Shown piece after piece: positions 9,794-20,060 of a stretch of 64,000 nt of DNA. A program made the translations under genes and the position numbers. The notes beneath the pieces were generated by a model. It saw nothing but the letters and a program-made list of their open reading frames with translations, had not been told where the DNA came from and did not search any database. This DNA is from Streptomyces spinoverrucosus. GTDB taxonomy: Bacteria > Actinomycetota > Actinomycetes > Streptomycetales > Streptomycetaceae. Location of the stretch: positions 186,001 through 250,000 of the forward strand of contig NZ_BJND01000007.1 of NCBI RefSeq assembly GCF_006539505.1, written 5' to 3'. How positions within the stretch are numbered: the first letter of the stretch is position 1; every line of letters begins with the position of its first letter.

Positions 9794-9951
9794 GGGCAGA
9801 CGCTAGCGGATTTGGCGAATGGAACCCATTAGCCGCGAGGCGGGCACCCCAGCCGACGACGTGCGCGACGCTCGCTGAAACTTCCCAAGTTTCGTGAATC
9901 CCCAGTGAGAGAGGCGAACGGGGGATCGTTTCGGCAGAGTGTTTTCCTGCC

Positions 9952-10165
9952 ATGGCGAGCAAGGCGGTCGAGGATGTTCTGTGTCCCGGGATCGATGTGC
10001 GAGTGGAGCACGTCAGTGGCTCCTCCGACGTCCTGGTGGTGGACACAGCACGTACCAACGTGCCATGGATGAGAGACCGTTGGGCTTTCGCCGGGTCATA
10101 GTCCGGCTGCGGGTCCGCCGGTACTTCTGTGACCGGAAGAGCTATTCCCGCAAGACGTTCGTCGA
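9952..10165 (+). pseudogene. ISL3-type transposase N-terminal fragment
   Basis: From ATG 9952 one frame reads EDVLCPGIDVRVEHVSGSS. After a break, another frame reads ERPLGFRRVIVRLRVRRYFC then [12 protein letters not shown], the typical N-terminal zinc-finger-adjacent region of ISL3 transposases. The CPACG knuckle is lost between the two blocks. It ends where the opposite-strand ISL3 relic begins. Confidence 0.7.
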
Positions 10166-10175
10166 GCTCGCGGAC

Positions 10176-10866
10176 TTACTCGAACAGGCGGCGGGCAACG
10201 GTGCAGCCTTCCGCCCGCCGCTGATGGAGGTGGGGTTTGTAGGGGTCGAGGATGCTGGTCCGGCCGGTCCACCGCCCGACCAGGAGCTCGTCCGCGGTGG
10301 CCACATCGGCGAGGCGGCGGACGGTGTTGCGGGCCAGGCCCAGTCGGCGGGCGATCGGCCGCAGGCCGAGCCCCTCATCCAGCAGGGCGTGGACGGCCGC
10401 GTGCTGCTCGCGCAACCCGGCCCGACAGACGGCCCGACTGCCGTGGTTCTCCGGGGAAGGCGGCGCAAGCTCCGGGCTCTCCAGGGGCTCGGCGGCACGG
10501 ACCGGGGCAGGTTCTCCGGCTCGCGCAGCAGGGTGCGATGCTGGATGACCGTCTTCTCGACGGCCTCGGCCAGGTTTCTCCAGATGTGCCACCGGTCCGC
10601 GACGTGAATCGCGTCCGGGGCGCCGAGTCGTCCGGCCTCGGCGTATGCGGTGGACCGGTCACCGCAGATCACCTCGACGCCGGGATGGTCGGCGAGCCAG
10701 GCGGCCGGCCCGACACCGTCCCGCAGGCGGGACATGCGGCCCGCTCCGCCGATGCGCGGGCCCGCACGACCACCAACTCGCCGTCGTCGACTGCGTTTTC
10801 GATCACTACGCCTTCGACCTGGTGGAACCACAGGTCCTGGAGGAACACATCACCCACGCCGTTCAT
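10176..10866 (-). pseudogene. ISL3-family transposase relic, frameshifted
   Basis: Starting at ATG 10866 the N-terminus ([20 protein letters not shown]) ends in [10 protein letters not shown] frame change follows to [20 protein letters not shown] and [20 protein letters not shown], the first part of the DDE core, including the conserved D of DRS. A third frame gives [33 protein letters not shown] and [20 protein letters not shown]. At least two frameshifts, and no catalytic C-terminus. The element is fused head-to-head with the plus-strand ISL3 fragment. Confidence 0.8.
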
Positions 10867-11285
10867 GATCGCGATTGTGGTGACCCTCCGTGGCCCCGGC
10901 ACTGAAAGTGATCCAGAACCAGGGTTCGGCCGTCGTCGAGAGCTCCGGCACAGGCCCGAGCCTCCATCAGACCCGGAGCGTTCAGTGCCCACCCCAGCCG
11001 CTCCTTTGGGGAGCGGCTGGGGAGTTTCACGTCGCTCGGGGAGGCTCTGGGGAGTTTGAGCGGCACAAGCCGGTACGCCTCCGCATGACACTGAAAGTGA
11101 ACACGGCACCACCCCCGCCGGGCCCACGCGGACATAACGGGACACACAACGCACCGACCGTCAGGCTCAGTTACCGCTCAAGTACGGAGCGAGTTGGCAC
11201 TTCCGCCCCACAGGGAGTCGTGTGACACTGGCGTCCCGTCCGCAGTGCGGACCCCCTCCGCACCATCCCCCACGAGAAGTGCGCC
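10867..11285. other. Non-coding stretch with hairpin and short direct repeat
   Basis: No gene is supported. It holds a perfect 13-bp inverted repeat (10992-11004 with 11010-11022, loop TTTGG) that would form a strong GC hairpin. It also has a 12-bp direct repeat CACTGAAAGTGA at 10900-10911 and 11089-11100, the first of which sits at the likely left end of the ISL3 relic. The last bases before 11286 are the leader of the downstream lipoprotein-like gene. Confidence 0.5.
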
Positions 11286-11948
11286 GTGCGTTCTCTACCT
11301 CTGCCGCTCGCTCTCACCGCGCGCCTGACCCCGGTCGCCGTGCTCGCCTGCGCGGGCTGGGCGCTCACCTCCGGCCCGGAGTCCGCCGCGCCCGCCGCCC
11401 AGGACAAGGCGGCGGACAAGACCGGGACCCAGTCCGCCTCGGCGCCGTCCTCGACGGCCGTGCCGAAGACGTACACCAAGGCCCCGGCGCCGTGCGGCAG
11501 CCTCGCCAAGAAGACGATCACCTCGCTGGTACCCGGCGCCAAGACGGCCGGGAAGGAGATCGCCTCGACGGACAGTTCGGTGCGCCGCACCTGCTCCTGG
11601 AACGCCCTCAAGGGCTACGACTACCGCTGGCTCGACGTCTCCTTCGAGATCGGCGACTCGGACGACGAGGCGGAGAAGCAGTACCAGCAGCGCGTCGAGG
11701 AGAAGAGCGGCGGTGGCGTCGTCCCCAGCGTGGGGGACGCGGCCTACTCCGTCGTGAACCTCACCACCGAGGACGACCAGAAGACCCGCGAGGGCGTGGT
11801 GATCGTGCGCGCCGCCAACGCGCTGGTGGTCGTGACGTACAACGGCTCCGACTTCGAGTCGAAGGAGGCGCCCAGCTCGGACGAGATGAACAAGGGCGCG
11901 ATCAAGGCGGCCAAGGAGGCGGTGGCGGCGCTGGAGGGCGGTCAGTAG
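11286..11948 (+). CDS. Exported lipoprotein-like protein (DUF3558-like)
   Basis: 220 residues from GTG 11286 with a weak GAGAAG site upstream. The N-terminus has a hydrophobic export segment ending VLAC (Cys22), a plausible lipobox although slightly unusual. A low-complexity Ala/Ser/Thr/Lys linker follows to about residue 60. The mature domain has two Cys (APCGSL and RTCSW) spaced like the disulphide of DUF3558-type actinobacterial lipoproteins. Function unknown; the family is surface-exposed. It faces the permease gene convergently, and a hairpin covers its stop codon. Confidence 0.75.
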   Translation: MRSLPLPLALTARLTPVAVLACAGWALTSGPESAAPAAQDKAADKTGTQSASAPSSTAVPKTYTKAPAPCGSLAKKTITSLVPGAKTAGKEIASTDSSVRRTCSWNALKGYDYRWLDVSFEIGDSDDEAEKQYQQRVEEKSGGGVVPSVGDAAYSVVNLTTEDDQKTREGVVIVRAANALVVVTYNGSDFESKEAPSSDEMNKGAIKAAKEAVAALEGGQ

Positions 11949-11962
11949 GCCGACCGCCCTCC
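11933..11962. terminator. Bidirectional terminator-like hairpin
   Basis: A perfect 11-bp inverted repeat GGAGGGCGGTC / GACCGCCCTCC with an 8-nt loop. The loop contains the TAG stop of the plus-strand gene, and the right arm lies 11 nt from the stop of the minus-strand permease. Without a U-tract this is the usual form of actinobacterial terminator. Confidence 0.65.
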
Positions 11963-11972
11963 GGCATGAGCC

Positions 11973-13511
<1,539 letters not shown>

Positions 13512-13625
13512 GGGCAGGCCAATCGACAAGGTGGGACGGGAAAGGCCGTGCGGGGGCTGGCCTTGGGCCCCTCTCCGGGGGAGCGGAGAGGGGGGACAAG
13601 GTGTGGGGGGTCGTAAGGCGGAGAG

Positions 13626-14645
13626 TCAGGCGTTGACCGCAGGAATCACCGACGTGCCGTACGCGTCGATGACGGCCTCCTGCGCGTCGTGCATGTCGTA
13701 CACCGCGAACTGGTCGACGCCCAGCTCGCGCAGCGCATTGAGTTTCTCGATGTGCTTCTCGACCGGCCCGATGAGGCAGAACCGGTCGACGATCTCGTCG
13801 GGCACGAACCGGGTGTCGGGGTTTCCGCTGCGCCCGTGGTGGGAGTAGTCGTAGCCCTCGCGGGCCTTGATGTAGTCGGTGAGTTCGTCGGGTACGGCCG
13901 CCGAGTGCTCGCCGTACTTCGCGACCAGGTCGGCGACATGGTTGCCCACCATCCCGCCGAACCAGCGGCACTGCTCCCGGGCGTGCGCGAGCGCCTCGGG
14001 CGAGTCGTCCTCGGTGACGTAGGCGGGGGCGGCCACGCAGATGGTCACCTCGGCGGGGTCGCGCCCGGCGGCGACGGCGGCGTCCTTGACCGCCTTGACC
14101 ATGTACTCGGTGAGATACAGATCGGCGAGCTGGAGGATGAACCCGTCCGCCTCCTCGCCGGTCATCTTCAGCGCCTTGGGCCCGTACGCCGCCATCCATA
14201 CGGGCAGTTGGGCGCCCGGCTTGATCCACGGGAACCTGATCACCGTGCCGCCGAGGTCGGCCTCCCGGCCGCTGCCCAGCGCCCGGATGACCTTCATGGC
14301 CTCGCTGATCCGGGCCAGCGTGTTGGGCTTGCGGCCGGCCACCCGCATCGCCGAGTCGCCGCGCCCGATACCGCACACCGTGCGGTTTCCGAACATGTCG
14401 TTGAGCGTGGCGAAGGTGGAGGCGGTGACCTCCCAGGTGCGGGTGCCGGGGTTCGTCACCATCGGCCCGACCGTCAGTTTCTGGGTGTTCGCGAGGATCT
14501 GGCTGTAGATCACGAACGGTTCCTGCCAGAGCACGGCCGAGTCGAAGGTCCAGCCGTAGGTGAACCCGTTGCGCTCGGCGCGCTTCATCAGGGAGACCAC
14601 CCGCGAGGCCGGTGGGTCGGTCTGCAGTACGAGTCCGAAGTCCAT
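13626..14645 (-). CDS. LLM-class (F420-type) oxidoreductase, TIGR03842-like
   Basis: 339 residues of luciferase-like fold: MDFGLVLQTDPPASRVVSL, WTFDSAVLWQEPF, LTVGPMVTNPGTRTWEVTAS, then RTVCGIGRGDSAMR for the phosphate/F420 loop, and LPVWMAAYGPKALKMTGEEADGF. It matches my memory of the TIGR03842 family, which travels with dihydropyrimidinase and hydantoinase genes. In this cluster it may carry out the redox step otherwise done by dihydropyrimidine dehydrogenase, but that is inference. ATG 14645 has GGAG 8 nt upstream and starts 11 nt after the dihydropyrimidinase stop. Confidence 0.85.
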   Translation of the reverse strand: MDFGLVLQTDPPASRVVSLMKRAERNGFTYGWTFDSAVLWQEPFVIYSQILANTQKLTVGPMVTNPGTRTWEVTASTFATLNDMFGNRTVCGIGRGDSAMRVAGRKPNTLARISEAMKVIRALGSGREADLGGTVIRFPWIKPGAQLPVWMAAYGPKALKMTGEEADGFILQLADLYLTEYMVKAVKDAAVAAGRDPAEVTICVAAPAYVTEDDSPEALAHAREQCRWFGGMVGNHVADLVAKYGEHSAAVPDELTDYIKAREGYDYSHHGRSGNPDTRFVPDEIVDRFCLIGPVEKHIEKLNALRELGVDQFAVYDMHDAQEAVIDAYGTSVIPAVNA

Positions 14646-14656
14646 GGGCACCGCTC

Positions 14657-16060
14657 CTAGTTGAGGTACTGACAGGTGGAGCGGGGGGTGTAGACGCCGT
14701 GCCCGGCGTGCCCGGTGTACTCCCGCTCGGTGATGACGGGGACGCCGCGCGAGAGCACGGTCTCGACGCGGCCGGTGACGCGCTTTCCTTCGTACGCCGA
14801 GTAGTCGACGTTCATGTGGTGCGTCTCGGCCGACATGACCTGCTCGGCGTGCGGGTCGTAGATCACGACGTCGGCGTCGGCGCCCGGCGCGATGGTGCCC
14901 TTCTTCGGGTACATGCCGAACATCCGGGCCGGGGTGGCGCAGGCGATCTCGATCCAGCGGCGGCGTGAGATGTGCCCGTCGAGGACGGCCTGGTGGAGCA
15001 GGTCCATACGGTTCTCCACGCCCGGCAGCCCGTTGGGGATCTTGGAGAAGTCGCCGCGGCCGAGTTCCTTCTGCCCGACGAAGCAGAAGGGGCAGTGGTC
15101 GGTGGAGACGACCTGAAGGTCGTTGGTCCTGAGGCCCTTCCACAGCTCCGCCTGGTGCTCGCGCGGCCGCAGCGGTGTCGAGCAGACGTACTTCGCGCCC
15201 TCGAAGTCGGGTTCGGCGAGGTTGTCGGTCGACAGGAACAGATACTGCGGGCAGGTCTCGCCGAAGACGTTGAGCCCCTCGTCGCGTGCCTTGGCCAGCT
15301 CGGCGACTGCCTCCATCGCCGAGACGTGCACGACGTACAGGGGCGCCCCGGCGACCTGCGCGAGCCGGATGGCGCGGTGGGTGGCCTCGGCCTCCAGCAA
15401 CGCCTTGCGCACTTCTCCGTGATACCGGGGATCGGTCTCCCCTCGGGCCAGCGCCTGTTCGACCAGGACGTCGATGGCGATGCCGTTCTCCGCGTGCATC
15501 ATGATCAGTCCGCCGTTGTCGGCGGAGCGCTGCATGGCGCGCAGGATCTGGCCGTCGTCGCTGTAGAAGACGCCCGGATAGGCCATGAACTGCTTGAAGG
15601 ACGTCACTCCTTCTTCGACGAGGAGGTCCATTTCCTTCAGCGTCTCCTGGTTCACATCGGAGACGATCATGTGGAAGCCGTAGTCGATGGCGCAGTTGCC
15701 CTCGGCCTTGGCGTGCCAGGCGTCCAGCCCCTCGCGCAGGGTGTGGCCGACGCTCTGCACCGCGAAGTCGACGATGGTCGTGGTGCCGCCGTGCGCTGCC
15801 GCGCGGGTGCCGGTTTCGAAGGTGTCCGAGGCGAAGGTGCCGCCGAACGGCAGCTCCATGTGGGTGTGGACGTCGACGCCGCCCGGGATGACGTACTTTC
15901 CGGTGGCGTCGATCGTCCGCTCGGCCGTCCAGGCGTCGGCGGCCGGGGTGCCGGAGGTGGCGAGGGCGGCGATGCGGCCGTCCTCGATCAGGACGTCGGC
16001 GTGGATCTCGTCGGAGGCGGTGATGACGAGGCCGCCGCGGATTAGTGTTCGGGTGGTCAT
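14657..16060 (-). CDS. Dihydropyrimidinase / D-hydantoinase
   Basis: 467 residues of the cyclic amidohydrolase family. The metal centre is intact: HxH in GGVDVHTHMELPFGG, the carboxylated lysine in SFKQFMAYPG, His in MMHAEN and VVHVSA, and Asp in VSTDHCPFCF. It hydrolyses 5,6-dihydropyrimidines or hydantoins to N-carbamoyl-beta-alanine or N-carbamoyl amino acids, feeding the two ureidopropionase-type genes nearby. It lies in an operon upstream of the LLM oxidoreductase; the gap to the nitrilase-family gene (112 nt) contains a dispersed repeat, so an internal promoter or processing site is possible. Confidence 0.93.
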   Translation of the reverse strand: MTTRTLIRGGLVITASDEIHADVLIEDGRIAALATSGTPAADAWTAERTIDATGKYVIPGGVDVHTHMELPFGGTFASDTFETGTRAAAHGGTTTIVDFAVQSVGHTLREGLDAWHAKAEGNCAIDYGFHMIVSDVNQETLKEMDLLVEEGVTSFKQFMAYPGVFYSDDGQILRAMQRSADNGGLIMMHAENGIAIDVLVEQALARGETDPRYHGEVRKALLEAEATHRAIRLAQVAGAPLYVVHVSAMEAVAELAKARDEGLNVFGETCPQYLFLSTDNLAEPDFEGAKYVCSTPLRPREHQAELWKGLRTNDLQVVSTDHCPFCFVGQKELGRGDFSKIPNGLPGVENRMDLLHQAVLDGHISRRRWIEIACATPARMFGMYPKKGTIAPGADADVVIYDPHAEQVMSAETHHMNVDYSAYEGKRVTGRVETVLSRGVPVITEREYTGHAGHGVYTPRSTCQYLN

Positions 16061-16097
16061 GTCCGGGTCGCTCCTCGTTGTGGGTGTGTGCAGGTTG

Positions 16098-16159
16098 TTT
16101 GTGGCTGGTCGCGCCCGCGCGGCGGCAGCCGCACATCGAGCACAGCCCCGCGCCCCTGA
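16098..16159 (-). repeat. Dispersed GC-rich intergenic repeat, copy A
   Basis: Read on the minus strand this is AGGGGCGCGGGGCTGTG, then TGTGCGGCT, then CCGCCGCG, then GGGCGCGACCAGCCACA, matching nearly base for base the plus-strand copy at 24616-24675. Such GGGGCGCGGGG-type elements recur in Streptomyces intergenic regions. They form hairpins and may act at transcript ends. Confidence 0.75.
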
Positions 16160-16172
16160 GGTACGTCGCCCC

Positions 16173-17015
16173 TTACGGCGTCGTCAGGGGACCGTACGCT
16201 CCCGGTGCCCTGTCCCGGTAGAACTGCCAGCGGTCCCTGACCTCTCGCAGCTTCGCCATGTCCAGGTCCCTGACCACCAGTTCGGTCTCCTTGTCGCTCG
16301 CCACCTCCCCCACGAACTGGGCCTCCGGGTCGACGAAGTAGCTCGTGCCGTAGAAGTCGTTGTCCCCGTACTCCTCCACCCCCACCCGGTTGATCGCGCC
16401 GACGAAGTACTCGTTGGCGACGGCCGCCGCAGGCTGCTCCAGCTGCCACAGATAGGCGGACAGGCCGCGCGAGGTGGCCGACGGGTTGAAGACGAGCTCG
16501 GCACCCGCGAGGCCGAGCGCCCGCCAGCCCTCCGGGAAGTGACGGTCGTAGCAGATGTAGACGCCGACCTTTCCGACAGCGGTGTCGAAGACGGGCCAGC
16601 CGCTGTTCCCGGGCCGGAAGTAGAACTTCTCCCAGAACCCCCTCACCTGCGGGATGTGCGTCTTGCGGTACTTGCCGAGGTAGGAGCCGTCCGCGTCGAT
16701 CACGGCGGCGGTGTTGTAGAGGACGCCGGGCTGCTCCTCCTCGTACATCGGCAGTACGAGGACGATGCCCAGTTCCTTCGCGAGGGCCTGGAAGCGCCGG
16801 ACGATCGGGCCCTCGGGGATCTGCTCGGCGTACTCGTAGAAGGCGGGGTCCTGGACCTGGCAGAAGTACGGCCCGTAGAACAGCTCCTGGAAACACAGGA
16901 CCTGGGCGCCCTGCGCGGCGGCGTCGCGCACGGCCTGCTCGTGCACCTGGATCATCGACTCCTTGTCGCCGGTCCATGCGGTCTGGAAGACGGCGGCGCG
17001 GATCACTCGGCTCAT
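16173..17015 (-). CDS. Beta-ureidopropionase-type carbon-nitrogen hydrolase, copy 1
   Basis: 280 residues of the nitrilase superfamily. The Glu-Lys-Cys triad is visible in CFQELFYGPYFCQ, YRKTHIPQV and YICYDRHFPEGW. It removes the carbamoyl group from N-carbamoyl-beta-alanine or a related carbamoyl amino acid, giving the amino acid, CO2 and ammonia. It is close in length and sequence to the second copy at 20057-20899 (shared GKVGVYICYDRHFPEGWR, NEYFV and YGDNDFYGTSYFVDP blocks), so the two arose by duplication and may differ in substrate. ATG 17015 follows a GGAGGT site. Confidence 0.92.
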   Translation of the reverse strand: MSRVIRAAVFQTAWTGDKESMIQVHEQAVRDAAAQGAQVLCFQELFYGPYFCQVQDPAFYEYAEQIPEGPIVRRFQALAKELGIVLVLPMYEEEQPGVLYNTAAVIDADGSYLGKYRKTHIPQVRGFWEKFYFRPGNSGWPVFDTAVGKVGVYICYDRHFPEGWRALGLAGAELVFNPSATSRGLSAYLWQLEQPAAAVANEYFVGAINRVGVEEYGDNDFYGTSYFVDPEAQFVGEVASDKETELVVRDLDMAKLREVRDRWQFYRDRAPGAYGPLTTP

Positions 17016-17144
17016 CGGGACCTCCGGTCGCTCCGGTAGCTCGGTGTGCGGTGAGCCTAGGAAGTCCGGATGTCGTCTTTGAGGTGCACTGTGTCACGTC
17101 TGCGACGCTGCGGCGTGCCACCGTGTCACCCTTCGGCAGGCTCA

Positions 17145-17184
17145 TGTTTCACCACCGTTTTCCCAGGTCGTCGCATGTTTCACC
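17145..17184. promoter_or_regulatory. Paired TGTTTCAC motifs
   Basis: TGTTTCACC occurs at 17145-17153 and 17176-17184, the second overlapping the pucR-type stop codon. TGTTTCACA lies at 21022-21030, upstream of the divergent end of the cluster. These flank the two transcription units of the cluster, so they are candidate regulator sites, but no binding evidence exists. Confidence 0.25.
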
Positions 17185-18748
17185 CCTGTTGCGCGTCGTG
17201 TGCGAGGAGGGCGATGTGCACCGACGCGGCCTGCTCGAAGTCGTCGAGGTCCACCCCGAGCCGCGCCTGTATCGCCTCCAGGCGGCGGTAGAGCGCGGGC
17301 CGCGAGACATGGTGGAGCTGGGCGGTGCGGGACTTGTTGCGGCCGGTGGCGAGATAGGTGCGCAGGACGGCAAGCAGGGCGCCCGCCTCGTCGTCCCGCC
17401 CGCACAGCAGCCCGTCCAGCTCCCGCTCCGCGAAGGACTGCACCTGCGGGTCGTCCCGCAGCAGGCGGATCAGGCCCCGCAGATGTACGTCCTTCAGGCG
17501 GACGACGGCCGGGAGGTCCAGCGCGGCCGCGGAGTCCGCCACGGCGTCGGCGACGTGCCGCGCCTCGCGCAGCCCGGCGGGCACGTCGTCCCAGTCGGTG
17601 CGCGGTGCCGCGGCGGCGACGGGCCCTGACGTGGACCGCAGCCGGGCCGCGAAGTGGGCGGTGAGCGCCTCGGCGTCCTGGTCCCGGGCCAGGCTGAGCA
17701 GCACGGCGGTGGCCCCGTCGGCGAGTTCGGCGGCGATTCCGGGCAGTCCCAGCAGCCGCATCACGCGGTCGAGTCGGTCCGGTTCACGGTCGCGCACGAC
17801 CAACGGAACGAAGGTGCGCCGGTTGACCGGCAGCCCGGCCGCCCGTGCCCTGGGCAGCAACTGCCGCGCGGGTACGACGCCACTGATCAGGTCCGTCAGC
17901 AGGCCCTGCGCCGACTGCTCCTCCCAGCTGCCCGACGGGCCGCCGAGCATCCGGTGCAGGACGAGGGCCTCGGCGGCGCGGTCGGCGAGCAGCCGCCCGG
18001 TGGCGGTGTCACCCCGGTAACCGCACAGCACGATCCGTCCCCACCGCTCTCCGCGCCCGCTCAGCTCGGCGCGGATCCAGCCGTCGCCCTCGCTGCCGCC
18101 GGCCTGGCGGGCGATGCGCTCCCAGTCGCGCAGCACGTCGTCGACGGCCGGCCGCTCCCCCGCCGTGGCGAGGACGCGGTGGGCGAGGTTGCTCACGACG
18201 ACGGGGCAGGCGCTGTGCCGGGCCACCTCGTCGAGCAGGCGTTGCAAGGGGGCGCCGGAGGTGATCAGCGCGGTGAGTTCGGTGCGTACGGCCTCGGAGA
18301 GGCTGACGGCGGCGAACTTCCGCCGCACCAGCCGGGACTGGACCTCCTCGGTGAGCTCGGCGAAGGGGAAGGGGCGGTGCAGGACGACCATGGGCAGCCC
18401 GCACCGCTCGGCGACCCGCCGCATCGCGTCCGGCGCGGCGGGGAAGGCGCGGCCGAGGCCGAGCACGACGGCCGCCGCCTCCGCGCGGTGCAGCGAGCGG
18501 ACGTACTCGGCCTGCTTGTCCGGGTCGCCGGCGAGCAGGACGCCGGTGGTGAGGACCATCTCGCCGCCGCTGAGCATCACCCCGACGTCGGCGGCCTCGG
18601 CGACGTGCACCCAGCGCACCGGCCGGTCGAGCTGGCTCGCGCCGGCCACCACTTCGGGCTCCCCGGCGAGCACCCGTTCCAGGGTGAGGACCTGCCGGAC
18701 CGACAGGGCCGGTTCCAAGGGTTCCCAGGACTCCGAGGTGGTGGTCAT
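17180..18748 (-). CDS. PucR-family transcriptional regulator of the pyrimidine/hydantoin cluster
   Basis: 522 residues. The N-terminal PucR purine-catabolism sensing domain (about 10-140: SVRQVLTLERVLAGEPEVVA, HVAEAADVGVMLSGGEMVL) is followed by a middle GGDEF-like remnant. The C-terminal helix-turn-helix has the PucR signature (LRTYLATGRNKSRTAQLHHVS, RPALYRRLEAIQARLGVDLD). PucR proteins in Bacillus and Streptomyces control ureide and purine breakdown, so this gene is the natural controller of the surrounding operons. It lies 25 nt after the aminotransferase stop on the same strand. Confidence 0.9.
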   Translation of the reverse strand: MTTTSESWEPLEPALSVRQVLTLERVLAGEPEVVAGASQLDRPVRWVHVAEAADVGVMLSGGEMVLTTGVLLAGDPDKQAEYVRSLHRAEAAAVVLGLGRAFPAAPDAMRRVAERCGLPMVVLHRPFPFAELTEEVQSRLVRRKFAAVSLSEAVRTELTALITSGAPLQRLLDEVARHSACPVVVSNLAHRVLATAGERPAVDDVLRDWERIARQAGGSEGDGWIRAELSGRGERWGRIVLCGYRGDTATGRLLADRAAEALVLHRMLGGPSGSWEEQSAQGLLTDLISGVVPARQLLPRARAAGLPVNRRTFVPLVVRDREPDRLDRVMRLLGLPGIAAELADGATAVLLSLARDQDAEALTAHFAARLRSTSGPVAAAAPRTDWDDVPAGLREARHVADAVADSAAALDLPAVVRLKDVHLRGLIRLLRDDPQVQSFAERELDGLLCGRDDEAGALLAVLRTYLATGRNKSRTAQLHHVSRPALYRRLEAIQARLGVDLDDFEQAASVHIALLAHDAQQG

Positions 18749-18773
18749 GGCGGCTCCCTTGCTCGTACCAGTG

Positions 18774-20060
18774 CTAGCCGATGCTCCTCAGAGCGCGTTC
18801 GAGGATGGCGGCGCCCTCCTCGGCCTCCGCGACGGTCAGGGACAGCGGCGGCGCGATGCGCAGGGCGCTGGTGTTGTGCCCGCCGCCCTTGCCGATGAGC
18901 AGCCCGCCCTCGCGGGCCGCCTCCAGCACGGCGGACGCGGCCTGCGGATCCGCCTCGTCCGTGCCGGGCCGCGTCACCTCGATGCCGATCATCAGTCCGC
19001 GTCCCCGCACCTCACGCACGGCCGGCACCTGCGCGGCGACGGCCCGCAACCGCTCGATCAGCAGCCCACCGACTCGCCGGGCGTTGCCCTGGAGGTCGTG
19101 TTCCAGCAGGTACGTGAGGTTGGCGAGGCCCGCGGCCATGGTGATCTGGGTGCCGCCGAAGGTGGAGATGCTGTTGGCGTCGAGGCAGTTCATGATCTCG
19201 GCGCGGGCGACGACCCCGCCGATGGACATGCCGTTGCCGATGCCCTTGGCGAAGGTGAGCAGGTCCGGCGGGCCGCTGCGGTCGTGCGCCTGCCAGCCCC
19301 AGAAGTGGTCGCCGGTGCGGCCCCAGCCGGTCTGCACCTCGTCGGCGATCCAGAGGATGCCGCGCTCGTGGAGCACCTCGCGGAAGGCGGCGTACAGGCC
19401 GTCCGGCGGTGAGGTGAAGCCGCCGACGCCCTGGACGGGCTCGGCGATCAGTGCGGCGGGCGGGCGGGTGTGGCCGAGCAGGTCGGTGAGGTCCTCGACG
19501 CAGGCCGCGATGAACTCGTCGTCGCTCAACGAGGCGTACGGCCCTCGGGTGCGCACGCCGCCGTGGACGTACAGCGTCTGCAGTGGGGACAGGGAGGTGG
19601 GTGACCAGCTGCAGTTGCCGGTGATGCCGACGGCGCTGAAGGAGCGGCCGTGGTAGCTGTTGCGCATCGCCAGGATCGTGTTGCTGCGGCGGTACGTCGT
19701 GGCGAGCAGCAGGGCCGTGTCGTTGGCCTCCGTGCCGGACGTGGTGAAGAAGACGCGGGCGTCCGGGATGCCGCTCAACTGGGCAATGCGCTCGGCGAGT
19801 TCCACCATCGGACGGTTGAGGTACAGGGTGGACGAGTGGATGATCCGCCCGGCCTGTTCGCTCACCGCCTTGGTCACCTCGGGCAGGGCGTGCGCGGTCA
19901 TCGTGGTCAGGATGCCGCCGAAGAAGTCGAGATACCGGTTTCCGGCGGCGTCCCAGACGTGCCGGCCTTCGCCGTGGGTGATCTCGATCGGGTCGTCGTA
20001 GTAGAGGGCGAGCCAGTCGGGGAGCACGGCCCGGTGGCGTCCCAGCAGGTCCTTGGTCAC
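18774..20060 (-). CDS. Class III PLP aminotransferase (beta-alanine:pyruvate type)
   Basis: 428 residues of class III fold: FTTSGTEANDTALLLATTY, NSYHGRSFSAVGITG, AALIAEPVQGVGGF, WIADEVQTGWGRTG and LLTFAKGIGNGMSIGG, the last with the PLP lysine. It fits beta-alanine or beta-aminoisobutyrate aminotransferase, the final step of reductive pyrimidine breakdown; alanine-glyoxylate aminotransferase 2 is the closest look-alike. GTG 20060 overlaps the upstream amidohydrolase TGA (GTGA), indicating translational coupling. Confidence 0.9.
   Translation of the reverse strand: MTKDLLGRHRAVLPDWLALYYDDPIEITHGEGRHVWDAAGNRYLDFFGGILTTMTAHALPEVTKAVSEQAGRIIHSSTLYLNRPMVELAERIAQLSGIPDARVFFTTSGTEANDTALLLATTYRRSNTILAMRNSYHGRSFSAVGITGNCSWSPTSLSPLQTLYVHGGVRTRGPYASLSDDEFIAACVEDLTDLLGHTRPPAALIAEPVQGVGGFTSPPDGLYAAFREVLHERGILWIADEVQTGWGRTGDHFWGWQAHDRSGPPDLLTFAKGIGNGMSIGGVVARAEIMNCLDANSISTFGGTQITMAAGLANLTYLLEHDLQGNARRVGGLLIERLRAVAAQVPAVREVRGRGLMIGIEVTRPGTDEADPQAASAVLEAAREGGLLIGKGGGHNTSALRIAPPLSLTVAEAEEGAAILERALRSIG

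Noticed and set aside
13626..16136. A single 836-codon minus-strand protein joining dihydropyrimidinase and LLM oxidoreductase
   Set aside because: Its first half is an out-of-frame shadow of dihydropyrimidinase (Arg/His-rich). The real LLM start is ATG 14645 with a ribosome site.
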